Assembly (NCBI RefSeq): GCF_901933205.1
Contig: NC_044601.1
Location: forward strand, 29,178,352 to 29,242,351
DNA from: Camarhynchus parvulus
Lineage: Eukaryota > Chordata > Aves > Passeriformes > Thraupidae
Direction: 5' to 3'
DNA length: 64,000 bases
The notes beneath the pieces were generated by a model that saw only the letters and a list, made by a program, of their open reading frames with translations, did no database searches and was not told the origin of the DNA. Shown here piece after piece: positions 1-10,778 of this stretch. The position numbers were made by a program, and so were the translations under genes. The stretch's first letter is position 1. Every line of letters begins with the position of its first letter.

Positions 1-2380
1 TGAGCACACACATAAATGCCATATGTAATTTCTTACACAATCCCTGGAGTTTAAAATGCACCTATTTTGCCCATGAAAGGCACTCAGCAAGATCAGTTTC
101 ATAAAAAATTTAATTTCCTGTGCCATTGTGGAGCTGAACACAGGGTGAACGCACACTGCATAGGTTATCTAGGCTACTTTGGTTTAGCATAATTAATGGT
201 AACACCTTAGCTGGGGCAAGGCAGAGTAAAGCATCTTTATTAGTGAGGCGGAGAAGGTGGTGGAGCAGACTTGTCTAGAACTCAGCTGGCAGCAAATTGC
301 ATGGAACAGTCAATATAGTATTGCCTTGACAATCCCACTGTACCTATGGAAAGAGATCAGTGACACGGGGCGGGGGACTTCTCTTGGGAGGATGAGGGCT
401 AAAAGTTGAAGTGTTTCAGACCAGGTATAAACAGAAGGGTTTTGCTGCATGGACTGCGATTCAAAGAGGGCATGCAGTCTCAATCCTCAGAGTTCTTCAA
501 GATCTGACTGGACAGAGGCTGAGTTCATTTCACACTGAAGAATCCTTCAGTCCTTTAGGTTCTTAAAGATCCAAAGTCATGCATACAAAAAAACTAGAGC
601 CTGGTTACAGGAAGGTTCAAGACATGGACGTCTGCAGGGCAGTGGTGCCCTATCCCCTCTGCTGCTGAGGGTGGATTCCAAAACCACGCACCCTGAACAG
701 ATCTTGTTCACTGTACCTCTTCCCCTAGTACAATATTGAGTACCCAGCCCTGGATCTTTAGGCTGGGATGGCCTTGTAAATGCCTTCTCTGTGTCCTGAG
801 AACCTAGGAACTGTTTTCACCATGCCACACCATGAACAACACCTACCTGGAAGTCTTTTCAACACTGCAGACCCCTTCTTGAATTCAGGAAGAAAGTGCT
901 GAGTTTCTTCATCCCCTAATTAAGCCGCAGTCATTTGTATTGTCTGGTAATCATGAGAAATTGTAGTTACTACCTGAAAGCCAAGAACAGTGGGTGATAA
1001 TGTCAATTTCCAGGCAAGAGACCTCATTGCATACCGGAATAAAAAGTTACCCTTGCTTTTACAGCCTGTTTGTACACTGTGGGCAGTAGTATGTGATTTA
1101 AAATAATAGCTGTGCTCCAAGCACTCTTGGTGTTTGAGGGAGAGAATACACCTGGAATGAGAAAATAACAGTCAAGAGAGAAACAGGAATACAGCAAGCA
1201 CCTGCAAACACAAAGGAACAGTGGCTGCGTGCAAACCTGATGGCTTCCAACAGTCAAAATGTTTTCTCACAGCATCATAATCATGTAAGCCCATTTAAGC
1301 ACTCTGCTCTTGCTTCAAAACTTTCAATTGTTTTCCCCTTTTAATATAGCTAGTATTTTGCAATTGAAGTGACTTTGCATAGATAATAGATGTTCCAAAG
1401 GAGCTGCTTTAGTAAAACCTTGCTGCCTACTAACACTGGGGCATCTCAAAAATCTAGGGATCACTCACATAGATGTAAAACATTAGAATAGCATGAAGTG
1501 CTTTTGTTCCACCTTGGAACCTTTGGGAAGGCTTCAAAAGCTCTCTGCAAGGCTTTTTTTTCCAGGTAAAAAACACTGTTCTGAAGTTCAGATGAACTTT
1601 TGTTCCCAAACCACAGAGCAACCTTGGCTAAATTCCCTGGGATTGTAGTGTCTACCTACATGCTGCAGGCTGTCTTCCATTACAGATCATAAGCTGGGTC
1701 TAGGACTCCAATTTCTACCCATAATTATCTTTTGGAGAACAGGAATTTCATCTTATTGGGAAAGCAAACCTGTGAAAACTAAGCTTGGTCAGAATGTTAA
1801 TGCTTCCTACTAATTCCTCATCCTATGAAGCTGAAGTAACTATGGAGGATTTATCCAGGTTCTGTTCAGCTGAGCTATCATCTGAAGCATTCTTAATGAA
1901 GTACAAGTTGCAAGGTTAATCCCAGTAGATGTAACTGCAAAACGCAAGAAACCTTTACATGAAATTTAGCACTCAGGGTCTTTCATAGCAAAATTACATG
2001 CAAAACTGAATCATGGTTAGACTTGAATATCCTACCTTCCATTTGATTGGCTCAGCAGAGCACTTTCTTTTTGCTCTCTCAGCTCATTTGCTCTGTCACT
2101 CCATAACAGTCAGAGCACTGTTCATCTTTCTCCCCAAATTTTTCTGTAATTATAAAGATTGCCTATGTTTTAGACAATCCTTTGTGTCCTGGTAAAATCT
2201 GTTGCAGTTTCCTCATTATCTGGATTAGCCTGAACCATGTTTAGAAGAATGGAAGATTGACAAGTGAGGCCTAAGTAGTACATGAACTGGATATCTGTAA
2301 ATTAGGGTGAATTAAAGACCATGGCAGTTCTGTACCATTGTGAAGCTGGATGCAACATTGCAACTTTCTTCAGTGATAAG
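1..2380. other. Intergenic or intronic DNA, nothing recognised
   Basis: AT-leaning DNA with only short open frames on both strands. I see no conserved protein motif, RNA gene or clear repeat. The open frames of 60-77 codons between 920 and 2195 lack recognisable domains and look like chance. Confidence 0.5.
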
Positions 2381-3032
2381 ATCCCAGAATGACTGAGGTT
2401 GGGAGGCACCTCTAGGATATCTCCAAAGACACCTAGACCAAGCTCTCTGCTCAGAGCATGGTTGCTTTCATCAAGTTACACAGGATATCAAATAGTCAGA
2501 TTTTTAATATGTGGGAAGATAGAGACTCCATCGGTCTCTCTGTCCGATTTTTGCCAGCGTTCAGTCACTGTAACAGTGAAATGAAGAAAAACAAACCCGC
2601 AACCCAAAATCTCCTTTGCTGTCATTGTCACTTGTCCTTTAATTGGCCACGTCTGAAAAGATTTTGGCTCCATCTTCTTTGTTCCTCCCCAATAGAGATT
2701 CATAAACAAAGGTGAGATTCACCCAATTCACCCAATTCTTCTGTTCTGAGGAATAAATCACAGCTGTCTCAGCCTCTCCTCTTATGCCACATGATCCAAC
2801 ATCTCTATCTTTTTTGTGGCCCTTTGCTGGACTATTTTCCAATATGTTCATGCCTCTCTTACATTGAAGAGCCCAGAGCTGAAGTTAGAACTGTACATAC
2901 ATCTCAACAGTGCTGAGCTGAATGGAAGGATTGCATCCCTTGATCTGTTTGCAGCACAGTTCCTCATTCAGCTAAAGATGCTGTTGACCTACTTTGCCAC
3001 AAGACCACATTGCTCACAGGTGACAGGGGATT
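2381..3032 (-). repeat. CR1 LINE, 3' part, minus strand
   Basis: Read on the plus strand this is the reverse complement of a CR1 3' region. It starts with the tail-like TCCCAGAATGACTGAGGTTG. It passes through the block that is usually TGGCTCCATCTTCTTT (2667-2682) and the block GTGGCCCTTTGCTGGACT (2816-2833), and ends near the lysine/alanine-rich ORF2 segment around 3000-3020. It is heavily diverged, with a small internal duplication of CACCCAATT near 2720-2738. The 5' part is missing, as is usual for CR1. Open frames inside are relics of ORF2 or chance. Confidence 0.85.
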
Positions 3033-4384
3033 AGAGCGCCATTTGCCACTTCTTCCAACTTTGTGCCAGTGTTCACTCCAGTGATTTGAATGAAACTACA
3101 GCAGCCTGATTAATCCTGGAATAAGTTTACTTCAGTTACGTTTAGCTTTACAATGCAGATGGCCCCTACGCTTAAAACTTTAGCTAGACTGTTTGAAAAG
3201 GAGCATTTGAGACAAGAACGTATCCTGACTTCACTAGTGGATTGCTACATTGGTGTCTAAGAAACCATAAACCAGGACTGCTCAGTTGGTGCTCGTGCAT
3301 GCTTACAAGCACCACAGAGCTGGCCTTCAGCCTTCTTCAGCACCACACCAGAGGAGCAGACTCACTTCTTCACTCTTTCCCAGCTTCCTGAATGGTGGCA
3401 GTGTATCATAGCAAAGTGATCAGTGCTTAATACTTTCATTAAGGGAGTTTGTCAGATCAGCCTTCTTTCGTAGGAGAAATCGTCAACAATTTTTACTAGT
3501 CATTAACTCCTAGGAGGATACCTCTATTTCATTGTATGATATTTTTCCATTGAGCTAAACCAATCCACCTAATTTAAATCAGTTTAACTTCACTGTTTGA
3601 AAACAGGGCACTTACACTGAACAGATAAATCCTTCATTAGTGGTATAAATTGTCCTGTGTTAGAAGGAAATAGTGGTCTCTCGTTGTGAGTTGCTTCAGG
3701 GTTGCCTTACATTTATATGCTGAGATAGAGTATGAGGCTTCTGAAGTGTAAGAGTAGCAGCAGTGATTGCTCTCAGAGTCACTAGGATGAGTGCTGGTGC
3801 AGGAGAAGATCCCTTCTTTTGACAGCTTCCCACTGCAGCAGTAGATGCACCTGCTTTTCTCTCTTCAAGCAAGAGCAAATCAGAGCTGTACCAGATGTTT
3901 TTGTTGAATAGGCTGCAAGAACTGCACTGAGTCAGCACTCCCAGTACACCACACCAAAATTTCCCTGAAAGTTTTAGCTGGATGCTCAGCAATAAAACAC
4001 ATGTAACCACTTAGCAGGAAGAAGAATAGGTCGTTAGGGATTTGGCTTGGCTTCTGTTCCTTTTGTTGAACATGCTTTTCCACTTTCTTCCACAAAAAAC
4101 TACAAAGAATTTCTGCAAGATTGTCCCCCTATGACACACTTATGACTAATGTAGTAATGAGACAACCACTTTAATTCACTTTTCATCTAAGGCTACCTTC
4201 AGTACTTCTCTTGCACACAGCCGCTATCAAGAATTAGACCTACCCACTCATAGGGCTACGGCATTATCTGCAGACCTCCTCAGCAAGCAGGTGAGCAGCC
4301 ACATTCAATAAGCAGTGAGGAGTCATTGCATGCCCCATAGTGCAAAAGCACATCAGCCCTGAATTTACTGGATGGGAAGCAATG
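3033..4384. other. Intergenic DNA, nothing recognised
   Basis: Unique-looking sequence between two CR1 fragments of opposite orientation. Minus-strand open frames of 104 and 71 codons at 3696-4095 overlap each other in different frames and show no domain, so I treat them as chance. Confidence 0.45.
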
Positions 4385-5457
4385 CTTTTGGCATTGTCTC
4401 ACATAACATCCTTGTAGGTAAACTCAGGAAATGTGGGTTAAATGAACAGACAGTGAGCTGGATCAAGAACTGGCTGAAACGGCAGAGCTTGGAGGGTTGT
4501 GACCAGCAGAGTAGAATCCATTTGAAGGCCTGTAGTGGGGGCATTCCCCAGGGATCACTACTGGGTCCAGTCTTACTCAGCTTCTTTATCAACAACTTGG
4601 ATGAATGGATAGAAAATTACACTATTGTGTAGATGTTTGCATAATCCAGTTTGCAGATGATACAAAACTGGGGAGAGTGGCTGGCGCACCTGAAGGCTTT
4701 GCTGCCACTCAGAGGGACCTTCATGGGCTGGAGAGTTGGGCAGAGAGAAATCTCATGGGGTTCAACTGGGGCAAGTTTAGAGTCCTGCACCTGGAGAGGA
4801 ACAACCCCAGGCAGCAGCATAGGCTGGGGGTGACCTGCTGGAGAGCAGCTCTGTGCAGAACGACCTGGGGGTCCTGGTGGACAACACGCTGTCCATGGGC
4901 CAGCAGTGCCCTTGCAGCCAGGAGGGTCAGTGGGATCCTGGGGGCATCAGGAAGAGTGTGGCCAGCAGGTCAGGGGAGGTGATTGTCCCCCTCTACTCCA
5001 CTCTAGTGAGGCACATCTGGAGTGCTGTGTCCAGTTCCAGGCTCCTCAGTGCAAGAAAGACAAGGAGCTACTGGAGAGGGCCCAGTGCAGGCCACAGAGA
5101 AGACTGGAGAAGACTAAGAGGGGATCTCAATGCACATAAGGCACACGCCCAGAGGATGGTGCCAGACTCTTTTCCATGGTGACCAGTGACAGAGTGAAGA
5201 GCAATGGCCATAACCAAAACACAAGAAATTCCACCTCAACATGAGGTAGAACTTCTTTACATTGAGGGTGTCATAACACTAGAACAGGTTGCCCAGGGAG
5301 GTCATGAGGTCTCGCTCTCTGGAGACATTCAAAACCCAGCTGGGCTTGTTACTGTGTCCCTGCTCAGAGTGACCCTGCTTTGGCAGAGGGGCTGGACTGG
5401 ATGATCTTCTGAGATCTCTCCCAATCCTAAGGATTCTGTGATCCTGTGATTGTGTGA
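4385..5457 (+). repeat. CR1 LINE, ORF2 C-terminal half and 3' end, plus strand
   Basis: This is a degenerate CR1 copy that keeps about 1.07 kb of the reverse-transcriptase ORF2 and the 3' tail. Visible marks are a relic of the FDTVSH-type motif near 4390-4415, IPQGSLLGPVL in the 4540-4575 stretch, the catalytic FADD box at 4650-4661 (followed by TKLG), and a [12 protein letters not shown] block near 4863-4886. These lie in three different reading frames, so at least two frameshifts separate them, and a stop follows the ENYTIV stretch at 4630. It ends with CR1-like degenerate repeats of the GATTCTGTG type (5432-5457). It cannot encode an active reverse transcriptase. Confidence 0.93.
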
Positions 5458-8236
5458 AGGTCCTGCCATTCTCTATCTTGCACAACACACTGAGTCAGCC
5501 ATTGCACTGAAGCTCCAGCCAAAATAAACAGAAGAAAGGATGTCTCTTTGGCTTCCATAACTACACAAAAGAAGCCAAACTCCATCCAAGGCCATACAGA
5601 CAATCTACAACAAAGCCAGGAATAAGAGCCAGACATTTTCAGTTCAATTGCAGTTCTTCAGCCACTGGAGTTTTACTGATTTAATTTATGTGAGAACATT
5701 CAGAAGAGCAGGGCACTGTCTGCCTCTGCATTCCAGCCACAGTGGGTGGTCCATGGCAGGGCAGCAGTCTGCCTTGTAATAGCACAGAGAGGACCTAATC
5801 TGTACTACTTGTAGTCTTATGAACAGGAATAAAGGGTCATGAAATTAATTCACCGTTTTGTTGTGTGTGTTTTTCTACATCAAATCAATTTATCCAACTG
5901 AGTATGATCAGCAACTTGTGTGGTTTAAATTGGTATATTGCAAGAATTCAGATAGTATTCCCTTTGAGACAGCAAGCATAAAACCTCCTGCAGACTGGTC
6001 TCATACCCATGAAAAAGCAGCTTCTGCATGTCTGCTCAGTAGCCTCAAGTATCCTGCCTGATCTATTGCTTAGTCTGTCTGATTTTGCCAACACCTAAAT
6101 GGACACTGATCTATTCTGTTGGCTCTTAAAATTGTATGCTTCAGACCTGGCTTCTGCAAAGGCTGTGACATCCAGCAAGAAAGCAAAAGATCAAATACTA
6201 CATCACTAGATGAAAATATCTGGTTAGAAAAAACGCCCTGAAAAAAGCTAACAAATAATAATATTTCACACTTCCTACTGCCCCATCACTTCTTACTTAC
6301 TGTTAGTATTAAATGTCAATAAATCAAGACATTTATAAATCAATTGTCTGCAAACCTGTATTAACCATAGAAAGTAAATGCCTTAAATTTGCAAGTGTAA
6401 ATGTCTTCCAGATAAATTCCATTTTCTATTATGGAGTTACATGTTCTCACTTTGGTAAGCTTTTTCTTTAAGAGCCTTAATTTACTGCCTTTAATAACTT
6501 TTGTATCACCAAAAATCTTCTGCTTCCTAATAACAATATTTATTTTGAGAGAATGTGAATTCAGTAAAAAATTCTTTTAGTTGTGGAGGAAAAGCTGTTA
6601 TATTTTAACGATGACATTTTGTAAAATGCAGTTCTACTATCTTACTGCCAAGATATTCAACCTGGCCCTTAACCCTGGCCATGAGAAAATGTTGATGTTG
6701 CCAATTGTCACTGCAGAACGTGTTTTGCAGACAGCTGGATGTTTTAGTACATAGTGATTTGCCAAGGATAAAGTCAGAGCAATCATCTATTAATTTTCCT
6801 TTTTTTCCACTAACAAAAAAACCCCAAACAAACAGGCCAAAAATAAACCCAAAACAACAAAAACCCTTTACATTTCCTAAATAAAAGATACTTCCCCCCT
6901 TCCCTTATAAAGAAATTGTTGTCAAAGTGACTCTTAAAAGACTGACAGGTCCTGAGAGACTAGCAAATGTAATTAACTTTTTGTGTTTTGAAACCCAACT
7001 GCATTTCTAATGACATCTTAAAATCTAGCATACACGGCCACATTATCCTGGTATGCTGATGTCCTCCTTCTGCACTTGAAAATAATTCTGCACTCAAGCA
7101 ACTTCAAAAACACTGGACAGAGGACGAAATGTGGCAAAAATTGTAAATATCAAGAAATTTTAGAAATATCAGAAGATAGAAGATATGGATCCTAGCAGTA
7201 CTTCACCAAAGAGGACAATAAAATAAAAGCTTCATCCTTGTTAGGATCAATCCAGACAGAAGAATATAATCCACCAGCCACCACTGTGTACCTACTTCTC
7301 TCAATTTCCTTTTGTAATGCAGATTCTATAACAGCAAATTAGGCAGAATGGAAAGATCACCTTTTTCATATTGCCCTGCCAAAATCATCCTTTCACCTGT
7401 GGCTTTCCCCCTCTGAAGTAAGGAGTGAGACTGAGATGATACTCAGTATGATTTAGAGTTTTTTAAAAAGCCAACTGATCACCCACCTATGGTGAACACC
7501 ATTAAGCACTTTAACACTTGTCCTTATTTTTCTCTTTAAAAAAAGAAGTCATATTAGATGACCATGGTCTGACAGTCCATCTGAATGGGATGAGTCAATC
7601 TAAATCAACCCTACAACCATCCCAGCATAAAGTAGCAGGGATCCAGGAAGTCAGAGACACATCAGTGAAGGAGAGAGGCCATTTCATGTAGATATCCTGG
7701 ACCACAGCTTTATGACTTATTTGGCAAATGACATCTCTAGGGACCGGGAAGAAGAACAAAAGTACTTTCTGCAGTGCAAACATATTGTCCATTGCAGTGA
7801 ATATACATTACACAATGTGTCCATTTCTTCAGGGGTTTGTGGATACATCTCATACTCCAGGCTTCTAAGACTGAGGTCACCCTAATGCTCATTAAATGCT
7901 ATCTGGGACTCCAAAGATGAACATTTTGCTGCAGAAAGAGAGTGTATGTGAGGCAGAAGGTTTGGAGATTCCCAAGAACAATACTGTACAAAATGAATGC
8001 AGCAGCAGTTTTTCATATTAACATGAGGACAACAGCCTGATATATTATTTATGGACAAAATGGCCAGGACAAAGTAACCTTCTCCTAATACTCCCTCCCA
8101 AGCTTGTCCTGATCGGTCATATATCAGTGGCTGTGAACTTAAGGCAGCCAGTGAAATGCTCAGTGCACAGACCTACAAACATAGGAAACAGTGCCAAAGT
8201 TAAGCATTAGTAAAAAGCAAATACCTGAAAAAACTT
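5458..8236. other. Intergenic DNA with A-rich tracts
   Basis: AT-rich DNA without a recognisable gene. The stretch 6815-6880 is A/C-rich low-complexity DNA (runs such as AAAAAAACCCCAAACAAAC). The remaining open frames are 60-70 codons with no motif. Confidence 0.45.
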
Positions 8237-8312
8237 TAAAACAAAAGCAAAAACAAAACAAAACAAACCAACAAAATTGATACCAAAACAAAAACAAAAC
8301 AACAAACAAGAA
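8237..8312 (+). repeat. CAAAA-type simple repeat / A-rich tract
   Basis: Irregular runs of AAAAC and AAAC units over about 75 bases. It lies about 260 bases before a minus-strand CR1. It is low-complexity sequence with no coding signal. Confidence 0.75.
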
Positions 8313-8571
8313 AATCAGAGCCACTCTGTGGCTGCAGCTGGGAAGTCCCTCTGCAGACCCTCTAACCCAAACCTCCCCTTCCAAGCAGAATTCATGAGAG
8401 CAGGTTTCTCAGGACTGCATAGAATTGGACTCCCTCTAGTTTGCAGATTGATTATGATGCCCTCTGTCCCTCAGCCAAGGCATTCACAGAGGTTCAGAAA
8501 AGCATTAACCCCAGTAGCCATCCTGGGATGTCGCAAATGGTTAAGGGCTTTTAGATGGACCTTGTGCCACT

Positions 8572-9215
8572 GACCACAAAATGGTTCAGGTTGGAAGGCA
8601 CACTTAAATGTCTTCTAGTTCAAGCCCACTGCAATGGGGAAGGACACCTTCCAATAAATCATGTTGCCCAGAGCCCTGTTCAATGTGATATTGAATGTTT
8701 CCAGGGATGGGGCATCTACAAACTCTCTGGGCAACTTGTGCCAGTGTTATATCTGCCCCAGCACAAAATTTTTTTTCTTTATTCCTAGTCTGAATCTATT
8801 CGTGTTGAGTTTAGAGCCATTAATCCATGTCCTATCAGCATAGCCCCAACTAAAAACTCTGCCCCCCTCATTCTTATAAGCCCATTTAAATACTGAACAC
8901 CATAATAAGATTATGCTAGGGCCTTCACTTTTCCTGGACAGCCCTAACTCTCCCAGCCTTTCCTATAGGAGCTGCTCCATCCCTCTGATCATCAGCTGTC
9001 CCTCCTCTGGACTCACTCCAGCAGTTCCATGTCCTCCCTGTGCTGGGACCCCAGAGCTGGATGCAGGGTTCCAGGTGGGCTCTCACCAGAGCAGAGCAGA
9101 GGGGCAGAATCCCCTCCCTCCCCTGCTGCCCACGCTGCTTTGCATGCAGCCCAGGACACGTCTGGCTCTCTGAGCTGGGTCATGTCCAGCTTTCTATCCA
9201 GCAGCACTTAAAAGT
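8572..9215 (-). repeat. CR1 LINE, 3' part, minus strand
   Basis: The plus strand reads the reverse complement of a CR1 3' end: AATGGTTCAGGTTGGAAGG at 8580-8598, then CCAGGGATGGGGCATCTACA (8700-8719), CTCCTCTGGACTCACTCCAG (9003-9022), and CCAGAGCTGGATGCAGGGTT (9051-9070). It reaches the ORF2 segment for the lysine-rich GILGC-type region near 9150-9180. Several plus- and minus-strand open frames at 8555-9211 are shadows of this element. Confidence 0.92.
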
Positions 9216-9276
9216 CCTTTTCCCTTACAATACTTGAACCTGAGAGGCAGTTGCAGCAAAGGGGAAAGGAAAGAGG

Positions 9277-9350
9277 GTTTTTGTTTGCTTGGTTTGGTTG
9301 TTTGTTTTGCAGTTTTTTTTGGTTTGTGGTTTTTGATTTTATTTTCTTCC
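9277..9350. repeat. T/G-rich low-complexity tract
   Basis: Runs of TTTG and TTGGTT units between the CR1 end and the open frame that follows. It ends in a strong polypyrimidine tract (TTTATTTTCTTCCTGTAG, 9338-9355) that would serve as a splice acceptor. Confidence 0.6.
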
Positions 9351-9355
9351 TGTAG

Positions 9356-9689
9356 ACAGATACAAGCCAATGGTTTTTTTACTGCTTGTGCAAGCACCTG
9401 GCACAGTTGTGCTTACATAGTGACTGCAAACATCTTCACCTACTACACTGGCTACAAATTTTCCCTCCAAAATTTCAACATATTCCTTGTGTTGTTCTAT
9501 CTACCCTGGCTGATGGTGCTCCCTTGCGCAGTGTATTTACATGTCTTCTTTCCCCATGTTTCTGAGGAAGAGATGAAAATCTGCCACTTTCCTGATGAAA
9601 GTCCAGGTGACCCTAAAACCATGGAGATCATTATTTCCTCGTGGGCTACCTTAGCCCAAGCAACACTATTTTGTCTTGGCTGGCAGTGA
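9356..9689 (+). other. Candidate terminal exon of an unknown membrane protein
   Basis: An open frame that continues from upstream low-complexity DNA becomes protein-like after a good splice acceptor ending at 9355. It runs about 110 codons to a TGA at 9687-9689. The middle is hydrophobic, with one or two likely membrane segments around the NIFTYYTGYKF and FYLPWLMVLPCAVYLHVF stretches (about 9427-9548). An acidic, cysteine-containing tail (SEEEMKICHFPDESPGDPK) follows. Codon choice in the middle favours C at third positions, unlike the neighbouring AT-rich chance frames. If it is an exon, two bases of the first codon come from an upstream exon that I did not find. The arrangement faintly recalls EXPERA-type membrane proteins, but that is only an impression. 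It may also be an old pseudogene, part of a repeat, or chance. Confidence 0.25.
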
Positions 9690-9885
9690 CTACCTGTGGG
9701 GGTGGCACGCTGATGGGACAAGCCTCTGGACCCTCACATGCAGGTCTGCTAAGGTGATGTGGCAGGTTGCAGTGGCTCAGGAGCCCTTCAAAATGCAAGA
9801 AAATGCCCAAGAGGTAGGTGCTGCTCAGTGAGTGGTGGAACAGGTGCTGGATTTGGCTTTTGCAAACCACCCTCATGACTTTCAG

Positions 9886-10032
9886 GAGCCAGCTCTGAAG
9901 CCCTTTGGCTACAGATTTAAGGATACACAGCAGGGCAACAAATCCAGACAGAAAGCAGATTTAGCGACACTGTCTCACTCAGGGAGGTGGTTTCTTCTAA
10001 CATTTAGTTATGATGGAGAAAGAGCAATTTAA
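9886..10032 (+). other. Weak candidate exon or gene relic
   Basis: After a possible acceptor (CATGACTTTCAG, ending 9885) an open frame encodes about 48 residues, EPALKPFGYRFKD followed by a lysine/arginine-rich stretch, to a stop at 10032. It lies about 200 bases after the membrane-protein-like frame and on the same strand, so it could belong to the same locus. There is no recognised domain. A chance frame remains the simplest alternative. Confidence 0.12.
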
Positions 10033-10577
10033 AGGAACTGAGCACCTGCACACAAGAAGGTTCCTCATCAAAAAGCCCAGCACTGTGCAAAGGCTAAGAA
10101 CATGCAGGATGAGGTTTTGAGTATTTCAGGCTATTTCAATGGAAATTTTATTCCTTCTGAACCTGATGAAGTTTTATTGCCTCCTGGCATTGCTGTGCTG
10201 ACCTGGCTTGAGTTGTACAAAGTCCCTTGCCACTCCACAGGCATGCGAACTGTCATGAACCGATTATCTTGGCTCATGAGAGCTTTGAGATGATCTGACT
10301 GAAAGTTCCACCACACCCGTGCATCCAGAAAGAACATGCAGTCATGAGGAGAGCTTGGCCAAAGTGTCCTCTGAGGCTATGTCCTTTCCTGTGGTGGGAC
10401 AGACCCTTCAGCCCAGCTGAAACTCCTTCTCTGGGTTTAAAACAGCTTCTCTTTTGGATGGCTGTGCTTTTACTGCAGTCAAACAGCACACGGCGGACGT
10501 AATAGCCTAAAGTTTAGTTAAGGTACTTTACGCCTAGACTGACAGTGACTAATCAAAGAGATAAGAAGTGACTAATC

Positions 10578-10778
10578 AAACTTCCTCATGGAAAGGGTTG
10601 TCAAGCACTGGAACAGACTGCCCAGGGAAGTGGTTGAGTCACCATCCCTGGAGTATTTAAAAGATGTCTAGACGCTTAAGGACACGGTTTAGTGGTGAAC
10701 TAGGCAGTGTTAGATTGACAGTTGGACTTCATGATCTTAAAGGTCTTTTCCAAACTAAATAACTCTATGATTATGTGA
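10578..10778 (+). repeat. CR1 LINE 3' end, plus strand
   Basis: About 200 bases that match the last part of CR1: ACTGGAACAGACTGCCCAGG (10609-10628), TGGAGTATTTAAAAGATGTC (10650-10669), a GGACTTCATGATCTTAAAGG block, and the terminal TCTATGATTATGTGA-type tail. It is strongly 5' truncated. Confidence 0.92.
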
